This document shows, in pieces, positions 17,362 through 25,739 of a DNA stretch of 64,000 bases. Under the pieces are notes generated by a model. That model was not told the origin of the DNA. It ran no database searches and saw only the letters and a list, made by a program, of their open reading frames with translations. Both the position numbers and the translations under genes were made by a program. Position 1 is the stretch's first letter, and each line of letters opens with the position of its first letter. The DNA is from a marine actinobacterium PHSC20C1 (GTDB lineage: Bacteria; Actinomycetota; Actinomycetes; Actinomycetales; Microbacteriaceae), in contig CH672415.1 of the NCBI GenBank assembly GCA_000153145.1, forward strand, positions 1,670,767-1,734,766. The letters run 5' to 3'.

Positions 17362-19635
17362 TTAGAGTGCAGCCAACCTGTCGACGAACGAATCGCCAGG
17401 CGCTACGTCGACCGACTCTGCATCGATCTCGGCACGGCCGAGCAGTTCATCCATCTTGCGACGACGGTTGCGGGGGATGAGCGTTACAACGGTTCCGGCC
17501 TTGCCTGCGCGACCGGTGCGGCCAGCGCGGTGCAGGTACGTCTTGTACTCCTCAGGGGCATCAGCCTGAATAACGAGGCTGATGTCATCCACGTGGATGC
17601 CGCGGGCTGCAACGTCAGTCGCGACGAGCACGTTGACCTTGCCACTCGTGAGCATCTGCAGGTTGCGGGTACGACGCGACTGGTTGAGGTCACCGTGAAG
17701 GCTCGTGGCCGGGGTGCCGCCCATGCTCAAGAATTCAGCCATCTCTTCAGCAAACGCCCGCGTGCGAGTGAAGACGAGAGTCTTGCCCGTGCCAGCAGAA
17801 AGCTGCTTGATGATCGCACGCTTGTCGCGCTGTTCGATGAGCAAAACCTTGTGGTCAATCGTGGAAGAAGCCTGGTCTTCACCAGCAACCTCATGCACGG
17901 CCGGGTCTACAAGAAATTCCTTGACGAGAGTGGCAACACCCTTGTCGAGAGTTGCCGAGAAGAGCAACTTCTGGCCACCTTCGCTGGTCTCACGCAGGAT
18001 GCGCTGAACCGGCTCAAGGAACCCGAGGTCGCACATGTGGTCTGCTTCGTCGAGCACAGTAACCTTCACCTGGCTGAGGTCGAGACGACCCTGCTCGATG
18101 AGGTCTTCAACACGGCCGGGGGTCGCGATGATGACATCGACACCACGGGTGAGGGCTGCAACCTGCTTGTACTGGGGAACGCCACCCACGATGGTCGTGG
18201 TGAACAGGCCAACGCTGCGAGCGATGGGCTGAATGGTGCGGTCGATCTGCTGAGCGAGCTCGCGGGTCGGAGCCAGGATGAGGGCGCGTGGCTTGCGACC
18301 CATCTGACGGTCCTTGCCACCATTGTTTTCCATCAGGCGCTCAACGAGGGGCGCACCAAAAGCGATGGTCTTGCCCGATCCGGTCTTTCCGCGGCCAAGA
18401 ACATCCTTGCCGGCGAGAACGTCGGGGATAGTTGCTGCCTGGATGGGGAACGGCGACTCTGCACCCATGGATGCGAGCTGACGCGAAATGTTTGAGCCAA
18501 TACCGAGGTCGAGGAAGGACTTACCTTCAACATCGCTGGCGGTAACCGACTTGGCTACGAGACGCTCAAGAACCACGTCTTCTTGCTGCGAGTGCGACGA
18601 CTTGCCGTCGCGGGCCGGGTAGTACGAGCTTTCTCGCGGCTCTGAACGCTGCGGGCGATCGTTACGGTCGTTGTAGGACGGACGCGCACCACGGTCGGGA
18701 CGGTCACCATACGAGGGACGTTCCGACCGCTGTGGGCGCTCGTTGTAGGCGGGACGCTCGGTACGCTGAGCGCGGTCGTTGTAGGACGGGCGCTCGCTGC
18801 GGCCCGCGGATGCTCCACGGTCAGGACGGTCACCATACGAGGGACGTTCGGTGCGCTGTGGGCGCTCGGTGCGGTCGTTGTAGGACGGGCGCGCACCACG
18901 GTCGGGGCGATCGCCGTACGACGGACGCTCGGTGCGACCCGCGGATGCTCCACGATCCGGGCGGTCGCCATACGCTGGGCGCTCGGTGCGTCCACCAGCA
19001 TTGCGGTCGTTGTACGAGGGACGCTCAGTGCGTCCAGAGTTGTTGCGGTCGTTGTACGAGGGACGCTCGCTGCGGCCCGCGGATGCTCCACGGTCAGGAC
19101 GGTCACCGTACGAAGGGCGCTCGGTGCGACCGGCGTAGCCGCCACGCTCGGGACGTGAATCGCGTTGGGGGCGGTCGCCATAGCCACCGCGTTCAGGGCG
19201 AGAGTCACGCTGAGGACGCTCGTTGCGGTCGCCGTAGGATGGGCGGCCTCCACGTTCGGGACGGTCACCGTAGGACGGACGATCGTTGCTGCGCTGTGGG
19301 CGGTCACCGTAGGCGCCACGTTCGTTGCGCTGTGGGCGGTCACCATAGGAGGGACGATCGTTTCGGTCGCCGTTTTCGGGGCGTCCGCCACGGGCAGGCT
19401 TTTCGCGAGGAGTCCAGTCGGGGCGGCTGTCGCTGCGTCCGCCACGGGCTGCGCCGGGTTTGCGGTCTCCGGTGCGTGCGGCACGGTCATCCGCGCTCCA
19501 GCGACGCTTGGGTGCTTCGCCCTGGTCTGCGCGGAATCCGCGGTGACCTTCGCTGCGTGCTCCGCTGCCGCCCTTAGGGGCAGACTTGAAGTTTTTTCCG
19601 CCACGGCCTGTGGCAGGTTTATTGAAATTAGGCAT
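17362..19635 (-). CDS. DEAD-box ATP-dependent RNA helicase with repetitive arginine-rich N-terminal arm
   Basis: This 757-residue protein has its helicase core at about 375-745. Seen are a Q-motif-like start (LDLGIGSNISRQLASMG), Walker A (GRGKTGSGKT), PTRELAQQ, TPGR, DEAD, SAT, HGDLNQSRR and HRAGRTGRAGK. The family unwinds or remodels RNA and is often cold-induced or ribosome-associated. Residues 1-350 are an unfolded arm of arginine, glycine, tyrosine, asparagine and aspartate, with a tandem repeat at 94-327. In many relatives the arginine/glycine-rich extension is C-terminal; here it is N-terminal. The ATG at 19635 has GGAAAG upstream. The repeat makes long antisense frames appear on both strands. 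Confidence 0.95.
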   Translation of the reverse strand: MPNFNKPATGRGGKNFKSAPKGGSGARSEGHRGFRADQGEAPKRRWSADDRAARTGDRKPGAARGGRSDSRPDWTPREKPARGGRPENGDRNDRPSYGDRPQRNERGAYGDRPQRSNDRPSYGDRPERGGRPSYGDRNERPQRDSRPERGGYGDRPQRDSRPERGGYAGRTERPSYGDRPDRGASAGRSERPSYNDRNNSGRTERPSYNDRNAGGRTERPAYGDRPDRGASAGRTERPSYGDRPDRGARPSYNDRTERPQRTERPSYGDRPDRGASAGRSERPSYNDRAQRTERPAYNERPQRSERPSYGDRPDRGARPSYNDRNDRPQRSEPRESSYYPARDGKSSHSQQEDVVLERLVAKSVTASDVEGKSFLDLGIGSNISRQLASMGAESPFPIQAATIPDVLAGKDVLGRGKTGSGKTIAFGAPLVERLMENNGGKDRQMGRKPRALILAPTRELAQQIDRTIQPIARSVGLFTTTIVGGVPQYKQVAALTRGVDVIIATPGRVEDLIEQGRLDLSQVKVTVLDEADHMCDLGFLEPVQRILRETSEGGQKLLFSATLDKGVATLVKEFLVDPAVHEVAGEDQASSTIDHKVLLIEQRDKRAIIKQLSAGTGKTLVFTRTRAFAEEMAEFLSMGGTPATSLHGDLNQSRRTRNLQMLTSGKVNVLVATDVAARGIHVDDISLVIQADAPEEYKTYLHRAGRTGRAGKAGTVVTLIPRNRRRKMDELLGRAEIDAESVDVAPGDSFVDRLAAL
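18655..19356. repeat. degenerate tandem repeats coding for RPSYGDR/RPSYNDR units
   Basis: Within the helicase gene, about 17 copies of a (R)P(S/A)Y(G/N)(D/E)R unit occur in residues 94-327. Many sit in longer 20- to 30-residue modules such as RPDRGASAGR-(S/T)ERPSY. The DNA repeats are imperfect, and the codons differ enough to suggest age. Such an array can change length by recombination or slippage. The amino-acid composition (Arg, Tyr, Asp, Gly) is typical of RNA-binding, phase-separating disordered regions. Confidence 0.85.
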
Positions 19636-19972
19636 AGTTCTTTCCGGGTTATTCGTAGATGAAACACATCTAGTGCGTGGAGCACGCGCGCACGCTAACG
19701 CTCACAAGTTCCTACTAAAAAGAACCAACGTGAGCATTCGTGCACTGCACTTCTGAACCCGGGCAGTCTTTGACCGAGGCCGTCACATACATTCGTGTGA
19801 TTGTCATCAGCTGGATTGGCTGACAAACCGGCCCGCAAGACTTACAAACCCTTACGCGAGATTTCGCGCTGTCTTGAGCCGACCTAACTACGTTACTCCA
19901 TTGAGCACCCGATAGCGAGAGCCAACTGGATGCTGGGGCCGAGCGATTGCCGACTCGACCCCAGCGATTCAA
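19636..19972. other. 337-bp intergenic region upstream of the helicase
   Basis: This gap separates the helicase start and the end of the TM2 gene, both on the minus strand. Next to the helicase start is a small hairpin (TAGATG 19656-19661 with CATCTA 19667-19672) and then GC-rich GTGC/GCAC repeats, so the mRNA may have a structured leader. A long leader would suit a cold-regulated helicase, but that is inference. I see no open frame of protein-like composition and no RNA gene here. Confidence 0.35.
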
Positions 19973-21013
19973 CTATTCGACTGTGAGAGTCCACGCGCCA
20001 TCGGCGCCTACGGTGATTGCAGAGGGGCCAGCGCTCAATGGCACGGTTCCCGAGTACTCCCCGATTTCGTTAACTAGAAGGCCCAAGCTGAAGGCCTTGC
20101 CAGTCTCTTCGCTAAGAAAGAAGTTGCTCTTTCCGGCATGCGTAGCAGTGAGCTTGGCTGCATCTCCGCTGTAGAGGAATACGGCGTCGCCACTGCCTGC
20201 GGTGGCAAGCGCTGGGGCCGACGAGACGGGGGCGATGAGCATAGTCCAGTCGCCATCGGCCGTTACCTGCAGAGTTGTTCCCTCGGAGAACGAGTTGAAG
20301 CCGTAAGCAGAAGTTCCCGCATAGTCGCCGATAGTGTTCACGAGCAGGTCGCCCGTGCTCTCGTTGTCTTTGTTGAGAACAGAAACGGAAAAGTTGGATG
20401 ATCCTGCGTGAGTTGCGGTGACGATGCCCACAACGGCACCCTCAGGGAGGTCAACGAGGCTGTCTCCGGTTCCAGACTCAGTGACTTCGTCGAACGTTCC
20501 GAACGCGTCATCTGCCCATCCTTGGACAGCAGGAACTTCAGGCTCAGCGGCCTCAGCAGGTTCCGCCGCGTCCTCTTCAACTGAAGAGGAAGGCGCACTG
20601 TCGCTTGCTGGTGCGGCATTGCCCGCGTTAACGCTCGACATAACTATCGAGAGAACAACGAGTACGCCCGTGACGATCCACGCGACCTTCTTATTTTCGT
20701 TGTAGCCAACAAGGGGGTTTCCGGCCTTGTCGCGCTGGGCGCCGGTAAGTGTGAGGATCAGGTCGATGAGCACCCAGATGCCTGCACCACCGAAAGTGAT
20801 GAGCTTCAGGATGCCGGTTCCGACTTTACCGAGGTAGAAACGGTCGACAGCGAGGAAGCCAAGCAGCAGCGAGAGCAACCAGGTCACGATGAAGGACTTT
20901 CCTTGAACTGCAGGAATTGGAGCGGCAGCGGCCGGAGCCGTCACCACGGTCTCGGGCGAAACTGCTGGCGCTTCTGGAACCGCGCCGGGGGTGGAATTAC
21001 TGTCGGACATCAT
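19973..21013 (-). CDS. TM2 domain-containing membrane protein with duplicated C-terminal domain
   Basis: In this 346-residue protein an alanine/proline-rich cytosolic start (about 40 residues) leads into a TM2 module (about 45-100: two helices around LGFLAVDRFYLGKVGTGILKLITFGGAGIWVLID). A third membrane helix follows near 120-140, then an acidic linker. The C-terminal part holds two similar beta-rich repeats of about 70 residues. Each begins with TATHAG-SNF and ends with DGDWTMLI or DGAWTLTV. They are probably extracytoplasmic. The start is taken at the ATG pair 21013/21010, with an AGAAAG-type site upstream, rather than the frame opening at 21166. Function is unknown. Confidence 0.78.
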   Translation of the reverse strand: MMSDSNSTPGAVPEAPAVSPETVVTAPAAAAPIPAVQGKSFIVTWLLSLLLGFLAVDRFYLGKVGTGILKLITFGGAGIWVLIDLILTLTGAQRDKAGNPLVGYNENKKVAWIVTGVLVVLSIVMSSVNAGNAAPASDSAPSSSVEEDAAEPAEAAEPEVPAVQGWADDAFGTFDEVTESGTGDSLVDLPEGAVVGIVTATHAGSSNFSVSVLNKDNESTGDLLVNTIGDYAGTSAYGFNSFSEGTTLQVTADGDWTMLIAPVSSAPALATAGSGDAVFLYSGDAAKLTATHAGKSNFFLSEETGKAFSLGLLVNEIGEYSGTVPLSAGPSAITVGADGAWTLTVE

Positions 21014-21255
21014 GACTCTTTCTCTTGGCGGTGCAACTTGAGCAGCACGAGCTGTGATCGCGTCGAGCACGGGATGTGCGCGCACACCGAAGCAGACGAC
21101 ATTGGCCCAGATGATGCACCGCATCACCGGACCGATGTCGCCAAGAAGCCTCGGGCGGCTATACAACTATTGTCTCGACCCGGACTGACATTTGATCAAT
21201 TTCGGAGATAGCGGGCGCCCACTTCGACATCCCGGCGAGCGCCAGAGTTATCCGG

Positions 21256-22404
21256 CTACTTGAGGCGGGAATTCACTGCGAACTGCAGCGCGAAGGTGTC
21301 GATCTGCTCGCCCACCGGCGCCAGCCACTCGCCCACTTCGCGGAGCAAATCCTCGGGCGTGACCAGACGTACTGCGTTCTGAGGCTCTGTCGCAATCGTC
21401 AGCGGCGCATCTGCCAGTCGGTGCACAACAGCCCACGAACGAATCTTCAGCTGTGGTCGATCTGCCGAGTATCGTTGCGCTGCAATTGCGGTCGTGACGT
21501 TGATATGTTCGTCAATTTTTCCGTCGCGCACTACGCGACCCCACGCATCAAGCACGTACTGGCCTGGCATCCACAGCACGGAATCGATGAGCGCAATCTG
21601 GCTGCCTGCGACCACCGCATGCCCAACATGGGAGGTGCGCGAACCGGGAAGTTCGAGGCCACCAACAAGCGTGACCCCCGGCATCACCAGAAGTTGCTCC
21701 AATAGAGGCGTGCTCAGCCGCTCGGCAACGGCCAACCGACGCTCTAGTTCCCCCGAGTTCTCGTTGAGAACGAGAGGCTCACCAGCGAAATAGCGCTCGC
21801 GTAGACCACCGGGAAACACAGTTTGCGCTGCCGTCATGATGTTTCGTCGCCAGTGAGCAAAGCTACTCACCTGCGTGTTCAGCCTCGACCACACGACAAT
21901 TGCGAGCACTACAAATAGCGCCCCAGCAATGAGCAGGGGCAGGTTTGCCAGGTAGGGAATTGTCGTGAATTCGGATGCCAGATTGTTGTTGAGGGCAAGA
22001 ACGACGCCGCCGTACGCCAATCCAAGAATCGCGGTAACAGCGAAGAACAGAAACAGAATTCGGGCAAGCCCGGTAGCAATATTCACACGGCAGAGAGTGA
22101 CCGCGATTACGACCAGTACGAGATCAGCCGCGATTGCGCCCAGCACAAGCTGTCGACTCAAGTCAGCAACGGGAGCCCCGATGTACTCGAACAGATAGGC
22201 GGCGACGCCAGCGAGTGCCACGAGAAGGAACAGCGCAAAGAGCACATGCGTCATAACGGTCAGGGGAGCGAATCGCGGCGGCGACTTCGGCCACACTGTT
22301 GCTTGGTTCGCCCACCGTCGTTGAGCCCATTCAAACTGCCCAGCGCGCACATTCGGCACCGGAATTGATTGTCCAACAGTGCCCGTATCCCCGGCGTTAT
22401 TCAT
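21256..22404 (-). CDS. membrane protein with degenerate NERD-like C-terminal domain
   Basis: This 382-residue protein has four hydrophobic segments (roughly 48-70, 85-105, 112-135 and 150-172). A soluble domain follows, in which PGVTLVGGLELPGSRTSHVGHAVVAGSQIALIDSVLWMPGQY resembles the core of nuclease-related (NERD) domains. In NERD domains the second half usually reads like IDaKxW; here the lysine is replaced (IDSVLW), so nuclease activity is doubtful. The resemblance is judged by eye. The gene stands alone between the TM2 gene and the RND exporter, all on the minus strand. Function is unknown. Confidence 0.55.
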   Translation of the reverse strand: MNNAGDTGTVGQSIPVPNVRAGQFEWAQRRWANQATVWPKSPPRFAPLTVMTHVLFALFLLVALAGVAAYLFEYIGAPVADLSRQLVLGAIAADLVLVVIAVTLCRVNIATGLARILFLFFAVTAILGLAYGGVVLALNNNLASEFTTIPYLANLPLLIAGALFVVLAIVVWSRLNTQVSSFAHWRRNIMTAAQTVFPGGLRERYFAGEPLVLNENSGELERRLAVAERLSTPLLEQLLVMPGVTLVGGLELPGSRTSHVGHAVVAGSQIALIDSVLWMPGQYVLDAWGRVVRDGKIDEHINVTTAIAAQRYSADRPQLKIRSWAVVHRLADAPLTIATEPQNAVRLVTPEDLLREVGEWLAPVGEQIDTFALQFAVNSRLK

Positions 22405-22469
22405 GACAGATTCTCCATTTCCCCCGGATCAGCCTAGGGCATCCGGAGGAAATGGACGAGCCTGAGATC

Positions 22470-25400
22470 TTACGGGGCTGTCGCTACCGAAGCAGCCTCA
22501 CGGCGAGCGCTCTTGGCCGCTCGACGGCTCTTGCGGTCAGTGCCTGCAGCCCTGCGGTCCTCGCGACGTTCCTTGGCGCCCTCAACGAGGTAGTAAAGAA
22601 CGGGAAGTACAACGAGCGTCAGCAGAGTCGAAGAAACGAGTCCACCAATCACGATGATCGCGAGCGGCTGCGAGATGAATCCACCCTCGCCCGTGAGACC
22701 AATGCCGAGCGGCAGGAGCGCAAAGATCGTTGCCGCCGCGGTCATCAGGATTGGGCGAAGTCGTCGGGACGAACCCTCGATGATTGCCTCGCGGGCCCGC
22801 ATGCCCTTCACTCGATACTGGTTGATCAAGTCAACGAGTACGATCGCGTTTGTCACGACGATACCGATCAACATGAGCACACCGATCAGCGAAGCAACAC
22901 CGAGCGGGATGCCCGAAATCACTTGAAGCGCAATCGCACCAGTCGCCGCGAATGGAACCGATACGAGAAGCAGCAACGGCTGGCGCAGGCTCTTGAAGGT
23001 TGCGACCATCACGACATAGACGATGAGGATAGCGACCAGGAGAGCAAGGCCGAGCTGCTGGAACGCGTCTGTCTGTTCAGTGGCGACACCACCGAGCTCC
23101 GCTGATGCCCCCGCAGGAAGGTCGGCCTCGTCAACTGCGGCGGCAACCAGAGCGGATGCCGTACCAACGTCGTCACTACCCGGCGTCACGCTGAGAGTCG
23201 CACTGCGCACTCCCTTCACTGAGGTAATGCTCGCCGGGCCGTCTTCGACGTCCACGGTTGCCACATCGGTGAGAGGAACGAGCCCTGCGGCACTCGGAAT
23301 GTCGAAGTCGCGTAGTTGCTTGATCGTGACAGGTGCCGACTCGTTGAGGATATAGATCGAGAGAGTGGCCTCATCAATCACTGCACTACCGACAGCGCTC
23401 GGATTCATAGCACCAGCCACAATTCCACCCACGGCGATTTCGCTGAGGCCGAGCTTCGCAGCCTTGGCGCGATCTACCGTGATTGAGATAAACGGCTGCT
23501 GCTCCGAGAGATTGCTGGTGGCTTCGGCAACCACGTCAAGGTCGCGCACTTGCTTGAGCAGGGCATCCGATGCTTCGCGAAGTTCGGCGTCGCTCGTTGC
23601 GGTGATGTTAATCTCGATGTCGCTCGACGCGAAACCGCTGGAGGCTGAGGCAAGCGTGACCTCGCCAGCATCATCTACACCGGCGACGGCGTCACGCACG
23701 GCCTTTTGCAGCTCGACCTGATCAACCTCTGGGTCGGTGGTGAGCGAGAAGGTGCTTGCGCCACTTCCCGAGAATGCGGCACGCAACGAACCGCCGCTTG
23801 AGCCAATTGACAGCTGAACGGTTTCGACACCCTTCAGCCCCATCAGAACATCTTCAACCTTCTTGGCGGCTTCGTCGCGCGCCTCCAAGCTGGCACCGAG
23901 CGGCAGCGTTTGGCTGACGGTGAGCGTGTTCTGACCGCTATCGCCGATGAAGTTCGTCTTCATGAAGGGAACGAGTGCAACAGTTCCCCCCAGCAGCAGT
24001 ACTGCTGTGAGAAGTGTGGCGACGGGGCGTTTGAGCGTCCACTTGATTACCGGGAGGTAGCCACGCTGTAGCGCGGTGGTCTTCTCTTGCTGGGGAACGC
24101 TGGCGGCATGAGCGTGCTCGACAGCGGCTTCGGTGTGGCGGGGCGCGACTTTGTTTCCGAGGAACCAGTACGCCAACACGGGCACAATGGTGAGCGAGAC
24201 GAACAGCGATGCTGCGAGCGCAATTGCTGTCGTGAGCGCGAATGGCCGGAACAACTCACCCGTTATGTCGCCAACGAGTGCGAGCGGCAAGAACACCGCA
24301 ATCGTCGTCACGGTGGATGCGGTAATTGCTCCCGCAACTTCCTTTACGGCGGTCTGGATGGCCTGCAGTTTCGGCTCCCCCATCGACACGTGGCGCTTGA
24401 TGTTCTCAATAACGACGATGGAGTCATCCACCACTCGACCAATTGAGATCGTGAGCGCACCGAGCGTGATGATGTTGAGCGTGTAGCCCGAAACCTGCAT
24501 CCCGATGAATGTAATGAGTACGGATGCCGGAATGGAGATTGCGGTGACCAAAGTCGAGCGAATCGACAGCAGGAACACCAGGATCACGATCACGGCAAAG
24601 ACGAGTCCGAGCAGCCCCTCGGTCGTGAGGCTATTAATGGACTCCTGGATGAACGGCGCTTGGTCGAAGACAACCGTGAACTTCGTGTTGCTGCCGAGAG
24701 CGCTCTCGAGTTCGGGGATGAGTTCGTTGACCGCTTGCGATACGGCGACGGTGTTGCCCGAGGGGCTCTTCGTTATCGCGATTGTGAGGGCATCTTCGCC
24801 ATCAACTCGCGAAATTCCTGTCTCTGGGTCATCAATGACCTCAACCGTCGAAACATCGTCGAGGGTCACAACTTCAGTGTTGGTACCGCCGAGCAACGGA
24901 AGCGCGCTAATTGCATCAGCCGTCGTGATGCGGTTACCCGCCTGCACGGTGAGAGTTTGACCGTCTTCAGTGATCTCGCCCGCTGGCAACAGCACGCCGT
25001 TGTCATCGAGCGCGGCACGGATGTCCTGGTTGGTAAGCCCATTCGCCAAGAGCTTCTTGGGATCGGGAGTGATAACGACACGCTGCGTCGAGGTGCCGAG
25101 CAGGCTTGCGTCACTGACGCCATCCAGCTTCTTTAAATCGACGAGGGTGGAGGCTTCGAGCTTGCGTGACAGTTCGCGGGCGTCGAGATCACTCGAGACG
25201 GCAATCTGCACGACGGGCAGATCCGTGAAGTTGAAGGTAAAGACTTGGGTGTCAGCAGAGCCGGGCAACTGACCAGAAATTCGGTTAATGGCGAGTTGAA
25301 TTTTCTGCTCAGCTGTCGCGATGTTGGTGCCGTACTCGAAGGAGGCCGAGATGTTTGAAAAATTAGAGTTCGAGGTGGCCGTCGTCGATTCAAGGCCGGG

Positions 25401-25625
25401 CACACCCTGAATTGCTGCCTCGATGGGAGCCGAGAGGTCCTTGTCGACGACTGCGGGCGAAGCGCCGGGGTAGGTCGAGACGATAAAGATCTGTGGGAGC
25501 GACAGTGAGGGGATCAGCTCTTGCTTGAGCGAGGTAAGCGCAACACCACCGAAGATTCCGATGACGATTGTGACGAGCGCAATGAGGGCTCGGTTGCGCA
25601 ATGAGAATACGGAGAGCAGGTGCAC
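22470..25625 (-). CDS. RND-family efflux transporter (HAE1/AcrB-SwrC type)
   Basis: This is a proton-driven exporter of about 1051 residues with the repeated RND plan: one helix, a large external loop, then a helix bundle, all twice. It has LKQELIPSLSLPQIFIVSTYPGASP after the first helix and the paired aspartates of the proton relay in GRVVDDSIVVIENIKRH. No adaptor or outer channel gene is next to it, as is common for such pumps in Gram-positive bacteria. The frame opens at a GTG at 25658. However, a second GTG at 25625 has GAAAG at proper spacing and yields the family-like start MHLLSVFSLRNRALIALVTI. I therefore use 25625. Confidence 0.92.
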   Translation of the reverse strand: MHLLSVFSLRNRALIALVTIVIGIFGGVALTSLKQELIPSLSLPQIFIVSTYPGASPAVVDKDLSAPIEAAIQGVPGLESTTATSNSNFSNISASFEYGTNIATAEQKIQLAINRISGQLPGSADTQVFTFNFTDLPVVQIAVSSDLDARELSRKLEASTLVDLKKLDGVSDASLLGTSTQRVVITPDPKKLLANGLTNQDIRAALDDNGVLLPAGEITEDGQTLTVQAGNRITTADAISALPLLGGTNTEVVTLDDVSTVEVIDDPETGISRVDGEDALTIAITKSPSGNTVAVSQAVNELIPELESALGSNTKFTVVFDQAPFIQESINSLTTEGLLGLVFAVIVILVFLLSIRSTLVTAISIPASVLITFIGMQVSGYTLNIITLGALTISIGRVVDDSIVVIENIKRHVSMGEPKLQAIQTAVKEVAGAITASTVTTIAVFLPLALVGDITGELFRPFALTTAIALAASLFVSLTIVPVLAYWFLGNKVAPRHTEAAVEHAHAASVPQQEKTTALQRGYLPVIKWTLKRPVATLLTAVLLLGGTVALVPFMKTNFIGDSGQNTLTVSQTLPLGASLEARDEAAKKVEDVLMGLKGVETVQLSIGSSGGSLRAAFSGSGASTFSLTTDPEVDQVELQKAVRDAVAGVDDAGEVTLASASSGFASSDIEINITATSDAELREASDALLKQVRDLDVVAEATSNLSEQQPFISITVDRAKAAKLGLSEIAVGGIVAGAMNPSAVGSAVIDEATLSIYILNESAPVTIKQLRDFDIPSAAGLVPLTDVATVDVEDGPASITSVKGVRSATLSVTPGSDDVGTASALVAAAVDEADLPAGASAELGGVATEQTDAFQQLGLALLVAILIVYVVMVATFKSLRQPLLLLVSVPFAATGAIALQVISGIPLGVASLIGVLMLIGIVVTNAIVLVDLINQYRVKGMRAREAIIEGSSRRLRPILMTAAATIFALLPLGIGLTGEGGFISQPLAIIVIGGLVSSTLLTLVVLPVLYYLVEGAKERREDRRAAGTDRKSRRAAKSARREAASVATAP

Positions 25626-25739
25626 GAGGTAACTTTCGTTGCTGTCAAACGCGGGCACGGTGGCAACGCCACAACATGGTTAAGCCAATTCTTTCAGCAC
25701 CGAGCGTTCTCCGCGTACTCTCGCGAGATTAGTTGTGGA

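Noticed and set aside
17326-18495. Open frame of 389 codons on the plus strand opposite the helicase gene
   Set aside because: It is antisense to the conserved helicase core, has no recognisable domain and mirrors the codon pattern of the real gene.
18655-19356. CRISPR-like or satellite repeat array
   Set aside because: The repeats are in phase with a protein frame, differ in length and have no unique spacers, so they are protein-coding repeats.
18555-19685. Long alternative frames on both strands across the helicase repeat region
   Set aside because: The repetitive arginine/glycine codons leave several frames open. Their products are low-complexity and unlike any protein family.
22452-23105. 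Plus-strand frame of 217 codons under the RND exporter
   Set aside because: The product is rich in D, R, E and H from reversed codons of membrane helices and is typical of an antisense shadow.
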